From Marsupella aquatica (taxonomy: Eukaryota; Marchantiophyta), in contig OZ316897.1 of the NCBI GenBank assembly GCA_973895155.1, positions 17,794,001 through 17,858,000 of the forward strand: 64,000 nt of DNA. The letters run 5' to 3'. The notes below the pieces were generated by a model, which made no database searches, was not told where the DNA came from, and was given only the letters and a program-made list of their open reading frames with translations. Shown here one piece after another: positions 1-11,804 of this stretch. The translations under genes were made by a program, and so were the position numbers. How positions within the stretch are numbered: position 1 is the stretch's first letter; the number at the start of each line of letters is the position of its first letter.

Positions 1-1298
1 CAAGACTTGGAGTTGAACAAGATGGGATGTCCTGCGTCTGTGAGAGAGCCAATAGACAACAGATTTCTCTGCAGACCCGGGACGTAAAGAACCTTGGTAA
101 CCTCTTTATTTTTATCGATCAAAATGGTGCCGTGGCCAGCAACAGGTAGTTTGGTACCGTTAGCAGTGCTAACAGAGCCAGAGTGAGAGTTGATAGCTAT
201 AGTGCGGAAGACAGTGCTATCTCCGCTGACATGGGTGCTTGCCCCGTAATCGAGGATCCATTCACTCGGACTGTGGCTAGCGGTGTCTAGCTCAGAGAAA
301 TTAGCTTCAAGAGTCTCACCATCATGGTAGACGTCGGAATCGTAGTCATCGGTGTAGTCATAGGGGACTTCAGCAATATTTGCTTGTGGTTGGAAGCATC
401 GGATGCCGGCTGCTTTGAGCTGAAGATCTGCAATCTGAGTATCTAATTTCTTAAGGTCACAGTCAGGTTCCCAGTGGCCGTTCTTGTCGCAATAGTTACA
501 GTTGCCAATGCAACGTCCATGGCCAGCGGCAGAAGTGCGGGGTGGAGTGCGAAAGTGCGGAGTTTGGTGTGGTGGAAGGTTGTCACGGTCAGCGCTGCGT
601 GAGTAGTCAGGTCGTGGTTGGAAGTGCCCCCGGCCTCGGGGAAATGAGCGAGTGACGGCAAAGGCCTCTTCGGTAGTCTCAGCTTGCTTCCCTTTCCTCC
701 AATAATCATCTGCCTGGAGTCGTTCGATGAGATTGGAGAACGTAGGCTGTGGAGAGCGGGAGAGCTCGGAGCTGAAAATGGACACGAAGGGACCCCAGCT
801 GAGTGGCAAGCCTTGTAGAACTATGTGGATGAGACGTGTCTCATCGACTGCGGCATTGATGCTAGATAGTTGCCCAGCTAAACCATTGATCTGATTGATG
901 TAGAGCTCAACAGATCCGCCGTCGTTCAGGCATGTAGTCTGAAGTTTGTTGAGTAGATGTATCTGGCGTTGCAAAATGTCGCCCCCAAAGCGGAGTTGGA
1001 AGTGCTCCCAGCACTTGGCAGGGTCATCTGAATACTTGTCGACAGTCGGTAGAAGGTGAGTCCTCACAGTGGAGGATAGGACAGCAATGGCTTTGTCCTT
1101 CTTCTTCTGCTTCTCTTGTGCCGTTAGATGCGCCCCTTTATCCGTGAAGTTGCCATTGGCGTCAGGTTTGACACCAAAGTTCAACTCGTGGAACAGGTCA
1201 TCCCGTTTGAGAATGTTCTTAACTACGATGGCCCAGGTCAGATGATTGCTGGAGCCGTCGAGTTTGTCGCAGTCAGAGAAGATCTTGAGTAATTCCAT
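1..1298 (-). CDS. Ty1/copia gag-protease polyprotein, N-terminal part (runs off window)
   Basis: An uninterrupted frame of 432 codons runs from ATG at 1298 to the left edge. The N-terminal ~250 residues have the look of a copia gag (capsid) domain. A zinc knuckle CNYCDKNGHWEPDC (C-x2-C-x4-H-x4-C) lies near residues 267-280 and should bind the RNA genome. At about 346-353 the stretch WILDYGAST matches the copia aspartic protease core, although the usual DSGA reads DYGA. The frame leaves the window in the region preceding the integrase. The upstream LTR and primer site (1672-1917) fix the orientation and make this the start codon of the polyprotein. No stop or frameshift occurs in the visible part, unlike the other copia elements in this window, so this copy is probably younger. 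The gag/protease call is sure; whether the element is complete cannot be seen. Confidence 0.9.
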   Translation of the reverse strand, partial: MELLKIFSDCDKLDGSSNHLTWAIVVKNILKRDDLFHELNFGVKPDANGNFTDKGAHLTAQEKQKKKDKAIAVLSSTVRTHLLPTVDKYSDDPAKCWEHFQLRFGGDILQRQIHLLNKLQTTCLNDGGSVELYINQINGLAGQLSSINAAVDETRLIHIVLQGLPLSWGPFVSIFSSELSRSPQPTFSNLIERLQADDYWRKGKQAETTEEAFAVTRSFPRGRGHFQPRPDYSRSADRDNLPPHQTPHFRTPPRTSAAGHGRCIGNCNYCDKNGHWEPDCDLKKLDTQIADLQLKAAGIRCFQPQANIAEVPYDYTDDYDSDVYHDGETLEANFSELDTASHSPSEWILDYGASTHVSGDSTVFRTIAINSHSGSVSTANGTKLPVAGHGTILIDKNKEVTKVLYVPGLQRNLLSIGSLTDAGHPILFNSKS

Positions 1299-1683
1299 AC
1301 TGAAGAGAAAGGCAAGAAAGAAAAAAAAAGGAAAGAAAGGAAAGAAAATAAAATAAAATAAAAATGAAACAAGGTAATGATGATTGCTAAGAGACTCGAG
1401 GAGCTTTCACTCGAACGAAGTAATAGAGCTATTCTATTGTATCAGGGACCTTGTCAACCTGAAGAGTGTTGGAGGACTAAGTGTCAGTGACTGCGTGTAT
1501 TCTAATCGTGCAGGGAATATCTAGTCCTGTGAGTGTCAGGGAACTTTCGACCTGAGTGCACAGTAATCTATCTGAGAAAATAATTCTAGAAGTGTGCAAA
1601 TGTCAGGGAACTTCTCGACCTGCGCACACAATGTAAGTCTGACTACTAGAGTCACTATTCATCAGAGCCTGGCTCTGATACCA
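1299..1683 (-). promoter_or_regulatory. Retroelement leader with initiator tRNA-Met primer binding site
   Basis: Between the LTR and the gag ATG lies a 385-bp untranslated leader. The primer binding site TGGTATCAGAGC (minus strand, 1672-1683) abuts the LTR and matches the 3' end of initiator tRNA-Met, the usual copia primer. Three imperfect copies of a motif reading tcagggaac-tt-cgacctg on the plus strand occur near 1442, 1537 and 1602; their role is unknown, and a packaging or dimerisation signal is only a guess. Confidence 0.8.
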
Positions 1684-1917
1684 TGTTGGAACTAGTGGTA
1701 GCGACTATTAGTCTATCTTGCTACGAAGGACTAAACAGGAGGAGCCACTATAAGTAGCGGAGAGAAGGACCGAAGGGGACCTAGAGGATCGACGGCAGAG
1801 CCAGGAGACCTAAGATGGACCGCTAAGATAGCGGTAGAACTAAAGTAGGGAGAGAGGCGCCGAATCAGGTGGTAGTAGGGCCGGTCCGTAAGGATGCCTT
1901 ACGAGATAGTTTCAACA
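1684..1917 (-). repeat. 5' LTR of the left copia element
   Basis: A 234-bp segment starts TGTTGGAA and ends TTTCAACA, the short TG...CA inverted ends typical of LTRs, directly next to the primer binding site. Its partner LTR lies outside the window, so the outer boundary at 1917 rests on the terminal CA motif only. The next five bases (gtaac) would be one copy of the target duplication. Confidence 0.75.
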
Positions 1918-1924
1918 GTAACAG

Positions 1925-2100
1925 CCTTTCAACGTCTAAACAGCTATCCCTCAACCAGTATGACCCGTGCCTGAAAGATTTCTAGCTAAGACCAGCTGTT
2001 GACCATTGCCACTTCCCTCGCTCAAATTTGCTTCTCAATGTCTCCTAGAACGGCTATCCCATACTTCATTCTCTGTTACTACCGGCACCTAGTTACAAAC
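1925..2100. repeat. Dispersed repeat, copy 1 (partner at 7385-7545)
   Basis: This segment shares long near-identical blocks with 7385-7545 in the same orientation, for example accagtatgacccgtgcc and the later ctcctagaacggctatccc. No coding frame or terminal repeat was recognised. It probably derives from an unidentified transposable element. Confidence 0.6.
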
Positions 2101-2444
2101 ACTAGGGTATTCCTCCCTACCTCCAGCCCATTTGTGGCCCTGATAGTGACAGTCTCAGTTATGCTTACCTTGGTTATGAGCTCTTATAACTTAGTACCCT
2201 TACTATCACTCTTCTAATGCCATGATTACCCTAATTTGATTGCTAATATCATCAACAGTTAGTGCGTACAATTTCAACTATTCTGGACAAGGGCCGTGTC
2301 ATGGGTTAATGAGTTTGACAAAATAGAGTTCCTTAGCAGACGACAAAATTAGTGGGTCATTGTAGTGTGCGAGTAAACAGTAACAATTTTACTTGCACGA
2401 GCAAATGTTTTCTTCACATGACCCCTAATTTTACTCTTTTTTTC

Positions 2445-2610
2445 TTTTTTTAATTTATTCATGACCCCTAATTTTACTATATCCAATTGCCTAGCTAGCA
2501 AGAACCTGGTTGATAACATACATTTTTAGGACTCCTCTTTTTGCTAGCCACTTGCCAGCCAGCCATCTGGAGTCATAAAAAACACAAAAAATATAAAAGG
2601 CAGAAGAAAA
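2445..2610 (+). repeat. Dispersed repeat, inverted partner of 46078-46225
   Basis: About 150 bp, with blocks such as gttgataacat and ccatctggagtc followed by an A-rich run aaacacaaaaaatataaa, reappears as its reverse complement at 46078-46225. The A-rich end could be a retroposon tail. No coding capacity was seen. Confidence 0.55.
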
Positions 2611-5088
2611 AAAAAAACCAGTATGAGTGTCCAGCTTGTTCACCACATGTTTAGTTTGATTTTATATGATATACATGCCCACCTCACGGGTTCCTGACAT
2701 TGGTACCCACTGATCTTGGATAGTTGAAATAGTGTTGGCTTGGTGGTTATGCAATATAATTATGGGTTAAATTTGAAGTTTCATTATTGTAATTAAGTTT
2801 GTAAGTGTGTCAAGGTTATTACAGCAAAACTATTGGAGATTTAGAATATTGTGTGAATCTCTAGAAGAATCTAAATCTAGTTTGGCCTAATTAAACCAGA
2901 TTTGCTCAATTGAGTAAAAAACTCTAGTAAATTGTTTTCCAATTTTAAATCATTCCATGGTTCCATCAGTATGCTTTGAAGGTTCTTGTGTGCTTTAGTT
3001 GTGTGTACCGTAGTCATGTCCCGAGTCATGTATAACTTTGCCATCCTGACAAATTATATGCCTTTGCCTGATTTTTGCAAATTTCAATAGCACAAGTAAG
3101 ATGCAGTTCCAAATCACCCACCTACCCCCTGACCTACCCACTTAGTTGTAGTTCCTCAAAAGATAGAATGTTTAAAGAAGTACTTACTAGTAGTTACAGA
3201 CCCCCATGACAAGTCTCTTGCAAAATTCCTAGCACATTGTTGGCCACCCCAGCTATTTCCGCCATAAGACAAACATTTCTATTTGTGACAAAGAACAGAC
3301 ACTCCCATTTGTGTTTGTCATAGCACCGGCATGAATGGTTAGACCAGAATGGTAAAAAAGTTGGAAAATTGAAAGCAAAATCCAAAATAACAAAGTAACT
3401 AAGAGTACGGGTAAAAGAAACCTACTATACTAACCCTATTCTAAAACTTTTGACGCATTAAAAAATAATGTTTTCTTCACTTTGGATCAGTGGAATGATA
3501 TGCATGCAATGGTTATATGCAATGTGGAGTTCCCCAAACAACCCATCCTTCTCTCACAGTAGGTTATCATGAAAAAAACAAGTCATATCTGACTTTTCTA
3601 ACCTAGCGCCCCATCTTGGCATTTCCAAGTCCCCATTCAGAAACTCAACTACGAGTGTTCACTTTTGTCCCACACACACCTTCACACAAGTGCTCACACA
3701 CGAATGATCTGGATGCTCCATTTAGGAAAATCTAATGGTTGAGGAACTATAGGATGATGTGGATTATTCACAGAATTTATAAATATGCCAAGGTCTCTAA
3801 CTGGACATGTCATCAAGTTTGAAACCTTAAGTGCCTTGCTAAACAACACCCTCTTGCTAGCAAAAGTCCTCTTTGCTCGCATTATACAATACCTTGGCTC
3901 ATTGGAAGGTGGTCAATGGAAGGCTCATTGGCAGGCTAAAGAAATTTAGAGACTCATGATCTCGTTAGCATTTTACAAAATTTCTTCATATCAGATTCAT
4001 TAGAAAGCTAGAGAGATCTAAGCTCACACATGAAATTTCTCAAGAGACTAGCTGAACACGACAACAGCCACCGTTCAAAAGACACAGCAAGGAAACATTT
4101 GGCGAGAGAATTGTTTGGACTAGACCACCTGCCAGCCACAGGGGCAAACAGGATAACAAATTAATCCCTGTTTGCTAAAACAATTGCCGAAAAGAGTGAA
4201 ATTTGAAAATCTGACATACTCGAATTCTTAGAGGATGTGTGATTCTCATCAATGCATCCAAGCTAAAACACATTCTCACACATAATGGTGAACGGTGCGA
4301 GCCTCGTTCACATTCTCAATGGAGCTCAAGCCTTCGTACTGTATGGCATCCTCGTACTGTCTCCGTCTCTCCAAGAACGTCAATGCTCTGAAAGCAGAGG
4401 AGGTTATCCTGCCTCCGACCGATGTGCCGTAACTGGAAGAGGCCGCTGGAGGACACACTGAGAAAGTTTGCCTCAGCCCTTAAACAAACCTGCACCAGGT
4501 TGAATTTGCACTCAGCACTGAGGTCCACGTCACGAACAAACCTAAGAGACCAAGGTTCACGGCTTACATCTATGGTAGTCAATTTATTAAGCCAACTGCA
4601 ACTTACTTACTGCTGCGTCCTGCACAGGGGACGACCAGCCTCTTCGAATTTCACTATTATTTTGGTGGAATGAACGAATTCGCCCTTTGTGATCAACCTC
4701 TCGGGACAATGTTCTCAGGACCACGAGGATTCAGAGAGTTTTATCTATCTACTGATATATATATATATCAAACTGCAAAAAAAACAGAGGTCGCCCAACC
4801 GGGACACAAGATCCCTCAGGCAAACGACCCAATCAAGGGGGGGACCAACAAGGGCCAAGAAAGGCAAGAAATCAAAGAAACAAAGAAAACTTTTTGAAAA
4901 GACCGCCATGCCTCAGTGCCACTGTGTCCTGTCGATCATTATCGAGAATATTTCTGGTTCTGAATGTCGTCAGATCCGGTCTAAGCTTGCATACAATCAT
5001 GCCTGATGCTGTCAACTTCAGCATTTCCTTGAAGACCGCGTATCCGAATGATCGTACATTCCTGATGGAAGACTTGCCTGACTTGCTT
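2611..5088. other. Non-coding stretch
   Basis: AT-rich sequence with only short, overlapping, unrelated open frames. Nothing resembling a gene, RNA gene or defined repeat was recognised. The final part (about 4880-5088) is probably 3' flank or untranslated region of the amidohydrolase gene. Confidence 0.5.
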
Positions 5089-6198
5089 TCACTGCAGTCG
5101 GGTGTCAGCATCTTGATGCCAAACTCCTCTCCAGTGCGCGAGGTTCTTCTCGAAGAGACCATTGGCGCAGTGGAAATTTATATGATTTCTCGTCTCGTCC
5201 TCCAGAGCGTAGTTGTCGAATGACTGGGTGGCATGCTTGATCCCAGGTGTAGGGGCATAAGGATAGTCCGAGCCAAACGTGACTTGGTTGTTGGGAATGA
5301 ATTGGAGGGTGCTGGGAAGCGCAGACGGGCTGGACGAGAGAGCTGTGTCGACGTAGAACTTCTTCATCTCCTTCAAGTTTGCCTCAAAGCCCGCCTCAAA
5401 GTTTTCGTCACCAAGGATATAGCCTATAGTTCCAGCCATTCGACTCGCAGCAAACGGGATAAACCCTCCTGAGTGAGCCAGAAGGAACTTAATGTTTGGG
5501 TAGTGTCCCGTGACGTTCCTAATCACCAAGAGCGCTGCAGCACGAGTCGTGTCCAGCAAGAAGTCGATCATGTATGCGGGTACTTTAACTTCCTTCCCTC
5601 TGACCGCAGTTGTCACAGATGGGACGCCGAAAAGTGTGCTCGGATGAACGAAAACTACAGCCTGACGGGCGTCCAACACCTCCATGAGAGTATCGAACTT
5701 CTCACTACCCAGATACTCGCCGAGTGAGTTGGCCATCACTGCCACTCCCGCAGCCTTGAGCGTGTCCAACGCGTAAATGGCTTCCGCGACGGACCCCTCC
5801 ACGTCGGGCAGCGCGAGTGTGGCGAAGAACTGGAAGCGCTCGGGGTATGCCAGCGTGATCATGTGCCCATACTCGTTCAAATCCCTCGCTAATTTTCTAC
5901 CGTCCTCCACGTCGTCGAAAGGTGACAATTTCGCACCTGGGGTGGACACGGACAGAATCGAAAGTTCGATGTTAAGGGAGTCCATGAATGCGAGATGGTC
6001 GGCCGGATTCCACTTCGGAATGATTAGCCCTCCTGAGCTCAGGCCCTTTGCGATCAAGAGATCGTAGTAGAAAGGTGGAACCATGTGTGCATGTGTATCA
6101 ATTCGGATGAGTTTCGCTTCAGCTCCAATGGAGGAGAAGGTCGCAACAACAAACAGAGCAACGAAAAGTGTGGAAATCCTCGAATAATTGGTCTCCAT
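5089..6198 (-). CDS. Secreted amidohydrolase (Amidohydro-rel 2 / ACMSD-like)
   Basis: A single intact 369-codon frame starts at ATG 6198. Residues 1-28 form a hydrophobic signal peptide ending near the AEA sequence, so the product likely enters the secretory pathway. The mature part is a metal-dependent TIM-barrel amidohydrolase of the aminocarboxymuconate-semialdehyde-decarboxylase-like group: H36-A-H38 after the first strand, H185 in FVHPS, H242 in LLAHSGG and D311 in FGSDYPY are the expected metal and catalytic residues. Family members decarboxylate or hydrolyse small aromatic or unsaturated carboxylic acids; the substrate here cannot be inferred. The length fits the family. There is no intron, while the other host gene here has about thirty; that would fit acquisition from a fungus or bacterium or a retrocopy, but is not proof. 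No neighbouring gene suggests a pathway. Confidence 0.88.
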   Translation of the reverse strand: METNYSRISTLFVALFVVATFSSIGAEAKLIRIDTHAHMVPPFYYDLLIAKGLSSGGLIIPKWNPADHLAFMDSLNIELSILSVSTPGAKLSPFDDVEDGRKLARDLNEYGHMITLAYPERFQFFATLALPDVEGSVAEAIYALDTLKAAGVAVMANSLGEYLGSEKFDTLMEVLDARQAVVFVHPSTLFGVPSVTTAVRGKEVKVPAYMIDFLLDTTRAAALLVIRNVTGHYPNIKFLLAHSGGFIPFAASRMAGTIGYILGDENFEAGFEANLKEMKKFYVDTALSSSPSALPSTLQFIPNNQVTFGSDYPYAPTPGIKHATQSFDNYALEDETRNHINFHCANGLFEKNLAHWRGVWHQDADTRLQ

Positions 6199-9100
6199 TG
6201 CGATCGATTATGAGCTCACTGTGAAGGCCACAGAGAAGTCGCTCTACCTCCAAAACAAAGTGAATGCTCGACGACAATCTACTCACAATACAATGTCAAT
6301 GTCGACGGTATTTGTAAGACTGGCGCATTTACCTCGATCTGAACTATGTCAAGAGCAGACTAGCAGCTTTCCTAAATAGTACATGAGAGCTTCAAAACAC
6401 GTGCGCAATCTACCATACCCGGCACTTATAAACCAACTTCACGAGGTTCATATACAGAAGCTGGACGCGAAACAACTTCCATGCCACCGAGGAGGAAAGA
6501 AGAAAAATTGGACATTTGCCCCTAGATGAGAAGTCGAATTTAATATGCGTTGCAAATCCATTTCTATGCCAGGCAGGATACAAAATCCGGATTACCGGAT
6601 GGGTACCCAACAGGCTAGAAACCCCAGTTAGGCTTATTTGAACTCGATCTCACCAATGAAGACAGGAAGTATCTCGGATCTATTAATAGTTATTTGCTTT
6701 AAATTACCATGGCTCACGATGACTTACACGGAAGATGTAAGGATATGTAGTCATTCACCTCCTTCGATCCTTACCACAGAGAGGCAAGTCGTGTCGAAAG
6801 CTCTCAATATAAAGCATTTTTCATTTGAGAAGCAGCTGGAACCTTCAGGCTGCGTGATTATATTAATGATCGCATCTGCTGACCCGACGTCACGATTTTG
6901 AATGATGGGTACGTACAACAGTCGTGTTCGACTGAGAGTTTCGCGTCTAGCGTTAGGTTCTCGATATTTTTCGCTCATGAGCAGGATTGGCTGCATGGAC
7001 GGAAAGCATGCCCACTGTGACAAACAAGCTTGGCTGGGTTTGGCCCGTGTATTCGATCGGCTGGGACGAATGAGAAGACCACACTTCGTACACAATACGA
7101 AGAGATTGTTCCGCTGGCTGGCACTCTACCGAAAAATATGAAACGGGTAGGACTTATTACGTAGCTCAGAATGGATGTCTCGTCCCCCTGAGGATGGATA
7201 TCTTCCGAGCAGGGGCTTCGTGGGTTTTCTGTGGCAGTTTCTATCACTCCGAGTGATGATCTTGGACCAGTTTGACTTGTGCCCTGACTTGTGCCTGACA
7301 CAGGAAGTTTGTAAGACTCTAGTTGAACACTCTAGTTGACCACTCTGGCTCAAATTGACTCCAAATACCAGCCACCCAACAACTAAATTAAACCAGCTCT
7401 CCCACAACCAGTATGACCCGTGCCTGAAAGATTTCTAAGACTAGCTGTTGTCCATTGCCACTTCCCTGGCTCAAATTAACTTCATGTACCTCTCAACGTC
7501 TCCTAGAACGGCTATCCCTTACTTCTTCCTCGGCACCTGTTGCAAAATCTAGGCTATGCTTGCACTGCGTTCAGATCTGAGATTCCCTTCGCACTTAGGG
7601 CACCCATCTCCCTACCTAGGGGCAGAACAACCTAGAAGGGTACTCTAACTTTAAGTAATGGTGGACGTGAATAGCTTTAAAGGGTGGTAATTGCTAGAGA
7701 TCCGATGGACTTCTATCAGTGAAGCTGCAGTTGCCTCAATCTGTCTTACTAGTTGTTATTATCATGAAACTCAACTAAACTAACCAGCTCAATTGCTCTC
7801 AGCTGAACCGACTGACTGTAGATTTAAATTATTAGGTTAAGTAAGATGGGGGAATAAAAAAACTGAAGAGAGACGAACTTATCACCGTCGGTGATGAAAA
7901 TGTCGGAACAATGAGATTTCTTTTGTTAATCAGTCTAAAGATCGACATCTAACGGCAAACAAGAAAAACCACAGTTTTCAGAAGTCCCTGAGCTGTTGTG
8001 CTTGCTACCTCTGAAAAGTTCAAAGTTCTTTAGAGGGACCAGTTTTGTCCATGCACTGTACACCTACACCCAGATCCTGTGACAGATTTTTGGAGATGAT
8101 CGAGTGTTCGTGTGTGGCAGATGCAACCAAACAAGGGACCAACATGTTCCTAATCAGGCGCCTCAGATGCAAAAGCTATGTCAATGAAGACTATACGCTT
8201 GCGACAAGCAGACTTACGATTATTTTTACAGGTGTTTAAAGGTGTTCCCCTAAGTGGAAGATTCACTCATGCCTTATCCATCTACATTATGTATGAGAAC
8301 ATGACAAAGGACCATCGCTGTTTTTCATCCTAGAAGGCCATGACAGACTGCATCAGTAGGAATATCCTACACTAGGAGTTCAACATGGCATCCAACACAA
8401 ATGGTAGCCCTCGTCTGTTATTTTGTACAAAGCGTATGCCCAATGTCGGATGGAAGCATGTGCCAATTAATTGAAAAACACGAGTCCTGACGACTATTGG
8501 TCACGTAGGGGGCAAGTGAAAGCAGTCTAATTGATTGGTTGAGTGGGATTGAAAACGATAGACCAGGCATATGACCACCGACAAGAAGGAAAGACGTCAG
8601 GACGCTCTTGTATCCTCACTATTTCGCAAATCCTGCTTCCTTGTGCTTGGACAGAGTGTGCGACAGAGTTTTCAATCTTGAAGATGGGCAATTGTTGGTG
8701 ATTCGAGTTAGGTCTATTGTATTTACATCTTACAGATTCAAATTGATCAGCGTTTTCCTATACAGCGTTTTCCTATCAGTTCTTTCCGGATGCTGCATTT
8801 TTTAGCTTGACACCGTCACAATCGCCTCGATTTAGTTACCGATTTGTGGGAGGAAGCTAGTCAACACTAAAAGGCACTCTAATCATCTAGGTTGCAGTAA
8901 TCAGTTCACATCAGTAACCAAGTCGAATTTGAAGTGGATGAAATTGTCAGAAATGCAGCAAAGTTTAGACGTATCTTGCATAGAATTGTGAAAGTTTGGA
9001 AGTTTCCAAAGGATAAGTAAAATATCATCCTCTTCACCAGAGCAGTAGTAGGGTAACTGGCAGAAGATGGAAATCCTCTCAAGCATACATTGAGTTAATG

Positions 9101-9252
9101 TGTACCCTTAATTCACAGGGTCCAAACTGATCTCCAGAGTTCTTCCAGGGAAATGAGAGTAATCAGCAATCTTAATCCTCCGAGAGATGAAATGGATGCT
9201 TCAATCCACTTTGGTTCAGTTTGGTTTTGCAGTTGACACAGTCCTTTAATGA
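6199..9252. other. Non-coding stretch with one dispersed repeat
   Basis: The first few hundred bases are the upstream region of the amidohydrolase gene; a tactatttag motif near 6375 read on the minus strand could be a weak TATA element, but I would not rely on it. The rest has only short frames. The 7385-7545 repeat is listed separately. Nothing else recognised. Confidence 0.45.
7385..7545. repeat. Dispersed repeat, copy 2 (partner at 1925-2100)
   Basis: Same orientation and high similarity to 1925-2100, with small insertions (for example before ctcaacgtctcc). Origin unknown. Confidence 0.6.
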
Positions 9253-9590
9253 AGCATAACATTTATCGGGAGACCCGAAAAACTAATTAACAATGGATTT
9301 CAAGATAACGGACAGCTGAGCATCAAGAACACGTCATCCGTACTGCATGGAATTTGAATCAAAACTCTAATGAGCCCGTGCATCGTAATCAGAAACAACA
9401 AGAAAGTGTCACAAATTTATAACCTTTGATGATGCATACTATTTATCGGGAGACCGAAAAACTAATTGACAAATTGATTTCAAGATAAAGGACAGATGAG
9501 CATGAAGAAACACATCAACCCTACTACATGGAATTTGACTCAGCAATCACAATCAGAACAAGAAGAAACTGTCACAAATTCATAACCACA
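9253..9590. repeat. Tandem duplication, unit about 181 bp
   Basis: Two diverged copies stand head to tail, the first from 9253 and the second from 9434. Each begins with gcata-c-atttatcggg and contains tggaatttga and tgtcacaaatt. Non-coding. Confidence 0.65.
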
Positions 9591-10589
9591 TCAAAAATAG
9601 TCAAGCTCAAGTCGAACAGACCAATATGAAGGTCAAAAGTCCAAAACACACCCAACTCAAGATTGGACAGAGACAGTTGAAGCTAGCCACAGTGTTGCAA
9701 TCCGCTGAAGCAAAAATAGTATCATCTCTCAGCAATGCTCAAATAATTCGTATCACTCATCAACAGCTACACTAGACAGAGACGAGCCGGAATTGAAACA
9801 ATCTACAAACTTGAGATTTATTTATAAAGACTAAGAGATCGTCCTCAATGTTTAAAGCAAACGTGGTGGGAGAACGAAAACGGGACAGTGTACAGCACAG
9901 CGGGAGTGCCGATTTCTGCCGCAGAGACGTTCAAAACTGCAGGAGGCATCGATCATGGCAGAAATTTTAGTATGACCAAGTGAAATATCACTGAATGCTC
10001 GAAAAGTGGGTGTCGTAGAGTACTAAGATTTTTGTGCTTTAAACCATATGAAATCTGAGTGAGCGAGGCGGGGAGAGCATCTTAACGCCAACGACAGATA
10101 ACCCAACATTTTGCTAAACAGAATGTGTTAAGCGATGTTTCAGTGTCCCAAATTCCTGCTTAGGTACCCTGCATGCCTGAAGTTAATTCCTCGAATTGAA
10201 GTCTTCTGAAACAGCCACAACTATTTTTCCTACAGAAAACTTCATGGAGTTCCCAGAAAACATAAAGATGGGGGAAGTCTTGTGATTTTCCTCCGACTAT
10301 GTGGAGTGGTTAAACCTTTTGGAAATTTCAACTGTACACAGTGAATGACGGACTAATCTTTGTAAGTTCATAATTCTCTCAGTTCATCATGAAAACTATA
10401 TAATTATGTTAGACCGGTTGCGAAGATTTTTCCAAGATACTTTGAACCAGCTCAAGAATAGCTGATTCCGGTATGGAGAGCCATAGCGAAAGTCACTTTG
10501 CTGTTGAAACTGTTTTGGAAATGAGAAGAGTGTTAATGAGTGATGGGGAGTTGCATGGTTCATGGCTCGTCTGAAGGGTGCATCATTTT

Positions 10590-10801
10590 AGTCATTTCCT
10601 TTAAACCACAACTGCCAATACATAAGTGGGAAAGTATCCAAGATTTCTCTCTTTTTCCAATCAATGTCCAATCACTTCTTTCTTCTAAAGTGCCTAGTCA
10701 TTTCCTTTAAACCACAACTGCCAATACATAAGTGGGAAGTATCCAAGATTTCTCACTTTTTCCAATCAATGTCCAATCATTTCTTTCCTCTAAAGTACCA
10801 G
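10590..10801. repeat. Tandem duplication, unit 106 bp
   Basis: Two nearly identical 106-bp copies (from 10590 and 10696) both start agtcatttcctttaaacc and differ at only a few positions, so the duplication is recent. Non-coding. Confidence 0.8.
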
Positions 10802-11804
10802 TCTGCTCCACAATTTCAGAAAAAAACTACCATATTAGTGGAGTTTGTATTCTATGGGTAACATGTAGCTCTTGAAGGGCTGTGGTTCAAAAACTATACC
10901 ATCCAAAACTACTGTCAGGGCCCACAGTTTTAGAGTAAAGCCTCTGGACCTCATGTCAAGGAGGGGAACTGAAGGTGGAATGAAAATGGGGTCAAATAAA
11001 ATCACCCAAACATTTGAACCTGAACTTGCTTGGATGTCAGCATACAATACATCCATTTTTTAATAAGATGATGCTTCCATGGACAGTAGACACAAACCAC
11101 AAAATCTGGAAGGACTAATTAAGAAGACTCCCTATGACATTGTGAGTAAAATGCGGACCATATGAGCTGCAAAATTTATAGGTGCATTTTGGCCAACCTA
11201 AAGGTCCATCCGCGCTTCATTTTCCCTTTCTTAACATGCTAGTAAAAATAATAAATCTAGCCTGATGGCACTTGGTACAGGACACGCGTCAGGACTTCAC
11301 TGCAGAAGCGTCGTAGGAATGAGGAATTGAGGACACCGCGAATCGTGTCAGCCCAACGTCACGAAGGACTTGCTGAATTGAGGACCGCAAAAAGAGTGGG
11401 GGCCTCCACTATTTTAGCCCACGAACTAACGGTGCATGACTCTATGGGCGCAGTCAACAGCAAATGATGGCGTTTGCACGAAAAGTCACTCTCCTTTCTT
11501 TTCCTCCCTTTTCTCCTTTTTGGTCTGTTAATTAAAGTCATACTCCCTTTTTTGTCCTTTTGTCCCTTTAAAGTCATACTCCTTCACTTGTCGCAATCCA
11601 GGGACCAATCATCGTCGAAGCCTTTGTTTTCTCTCTTTGTTTTCCTCTTATTGGGTCTTTTAAAGTCATACTTCGTTTTGTCTTGTAGAGTCCTACTCCT
11701 TCACTTGTAGTCATCAAGGGACCATCATTCTACCGTCGAAGAACGTTGCTCTTGTAACTGCTCCTGAAAGAGCCTGTCAAGGTGATCTTTAAATCTTTAG
11801 GGTA
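10802..11804. other. Non-coding stretch
   Basis: Only short low-complexity frames are seen (for example a phenylalanine/leucine-rich one near 11474-11710 caused by T-rich DNA). No feature was recognised. Confidence 0.4.

Noticed and set aside
4276-5223. Cluster of small overlapping frames as genes
   Set aside because: Overlap on both strands without motifs; several are antisense to the amidohydrolase gene.
11474-11710. Membrane protein from the phenylalanine/leucine-rich frame
   Set aside because: T-rich low-complexity DNA with internal repetition; no other support.
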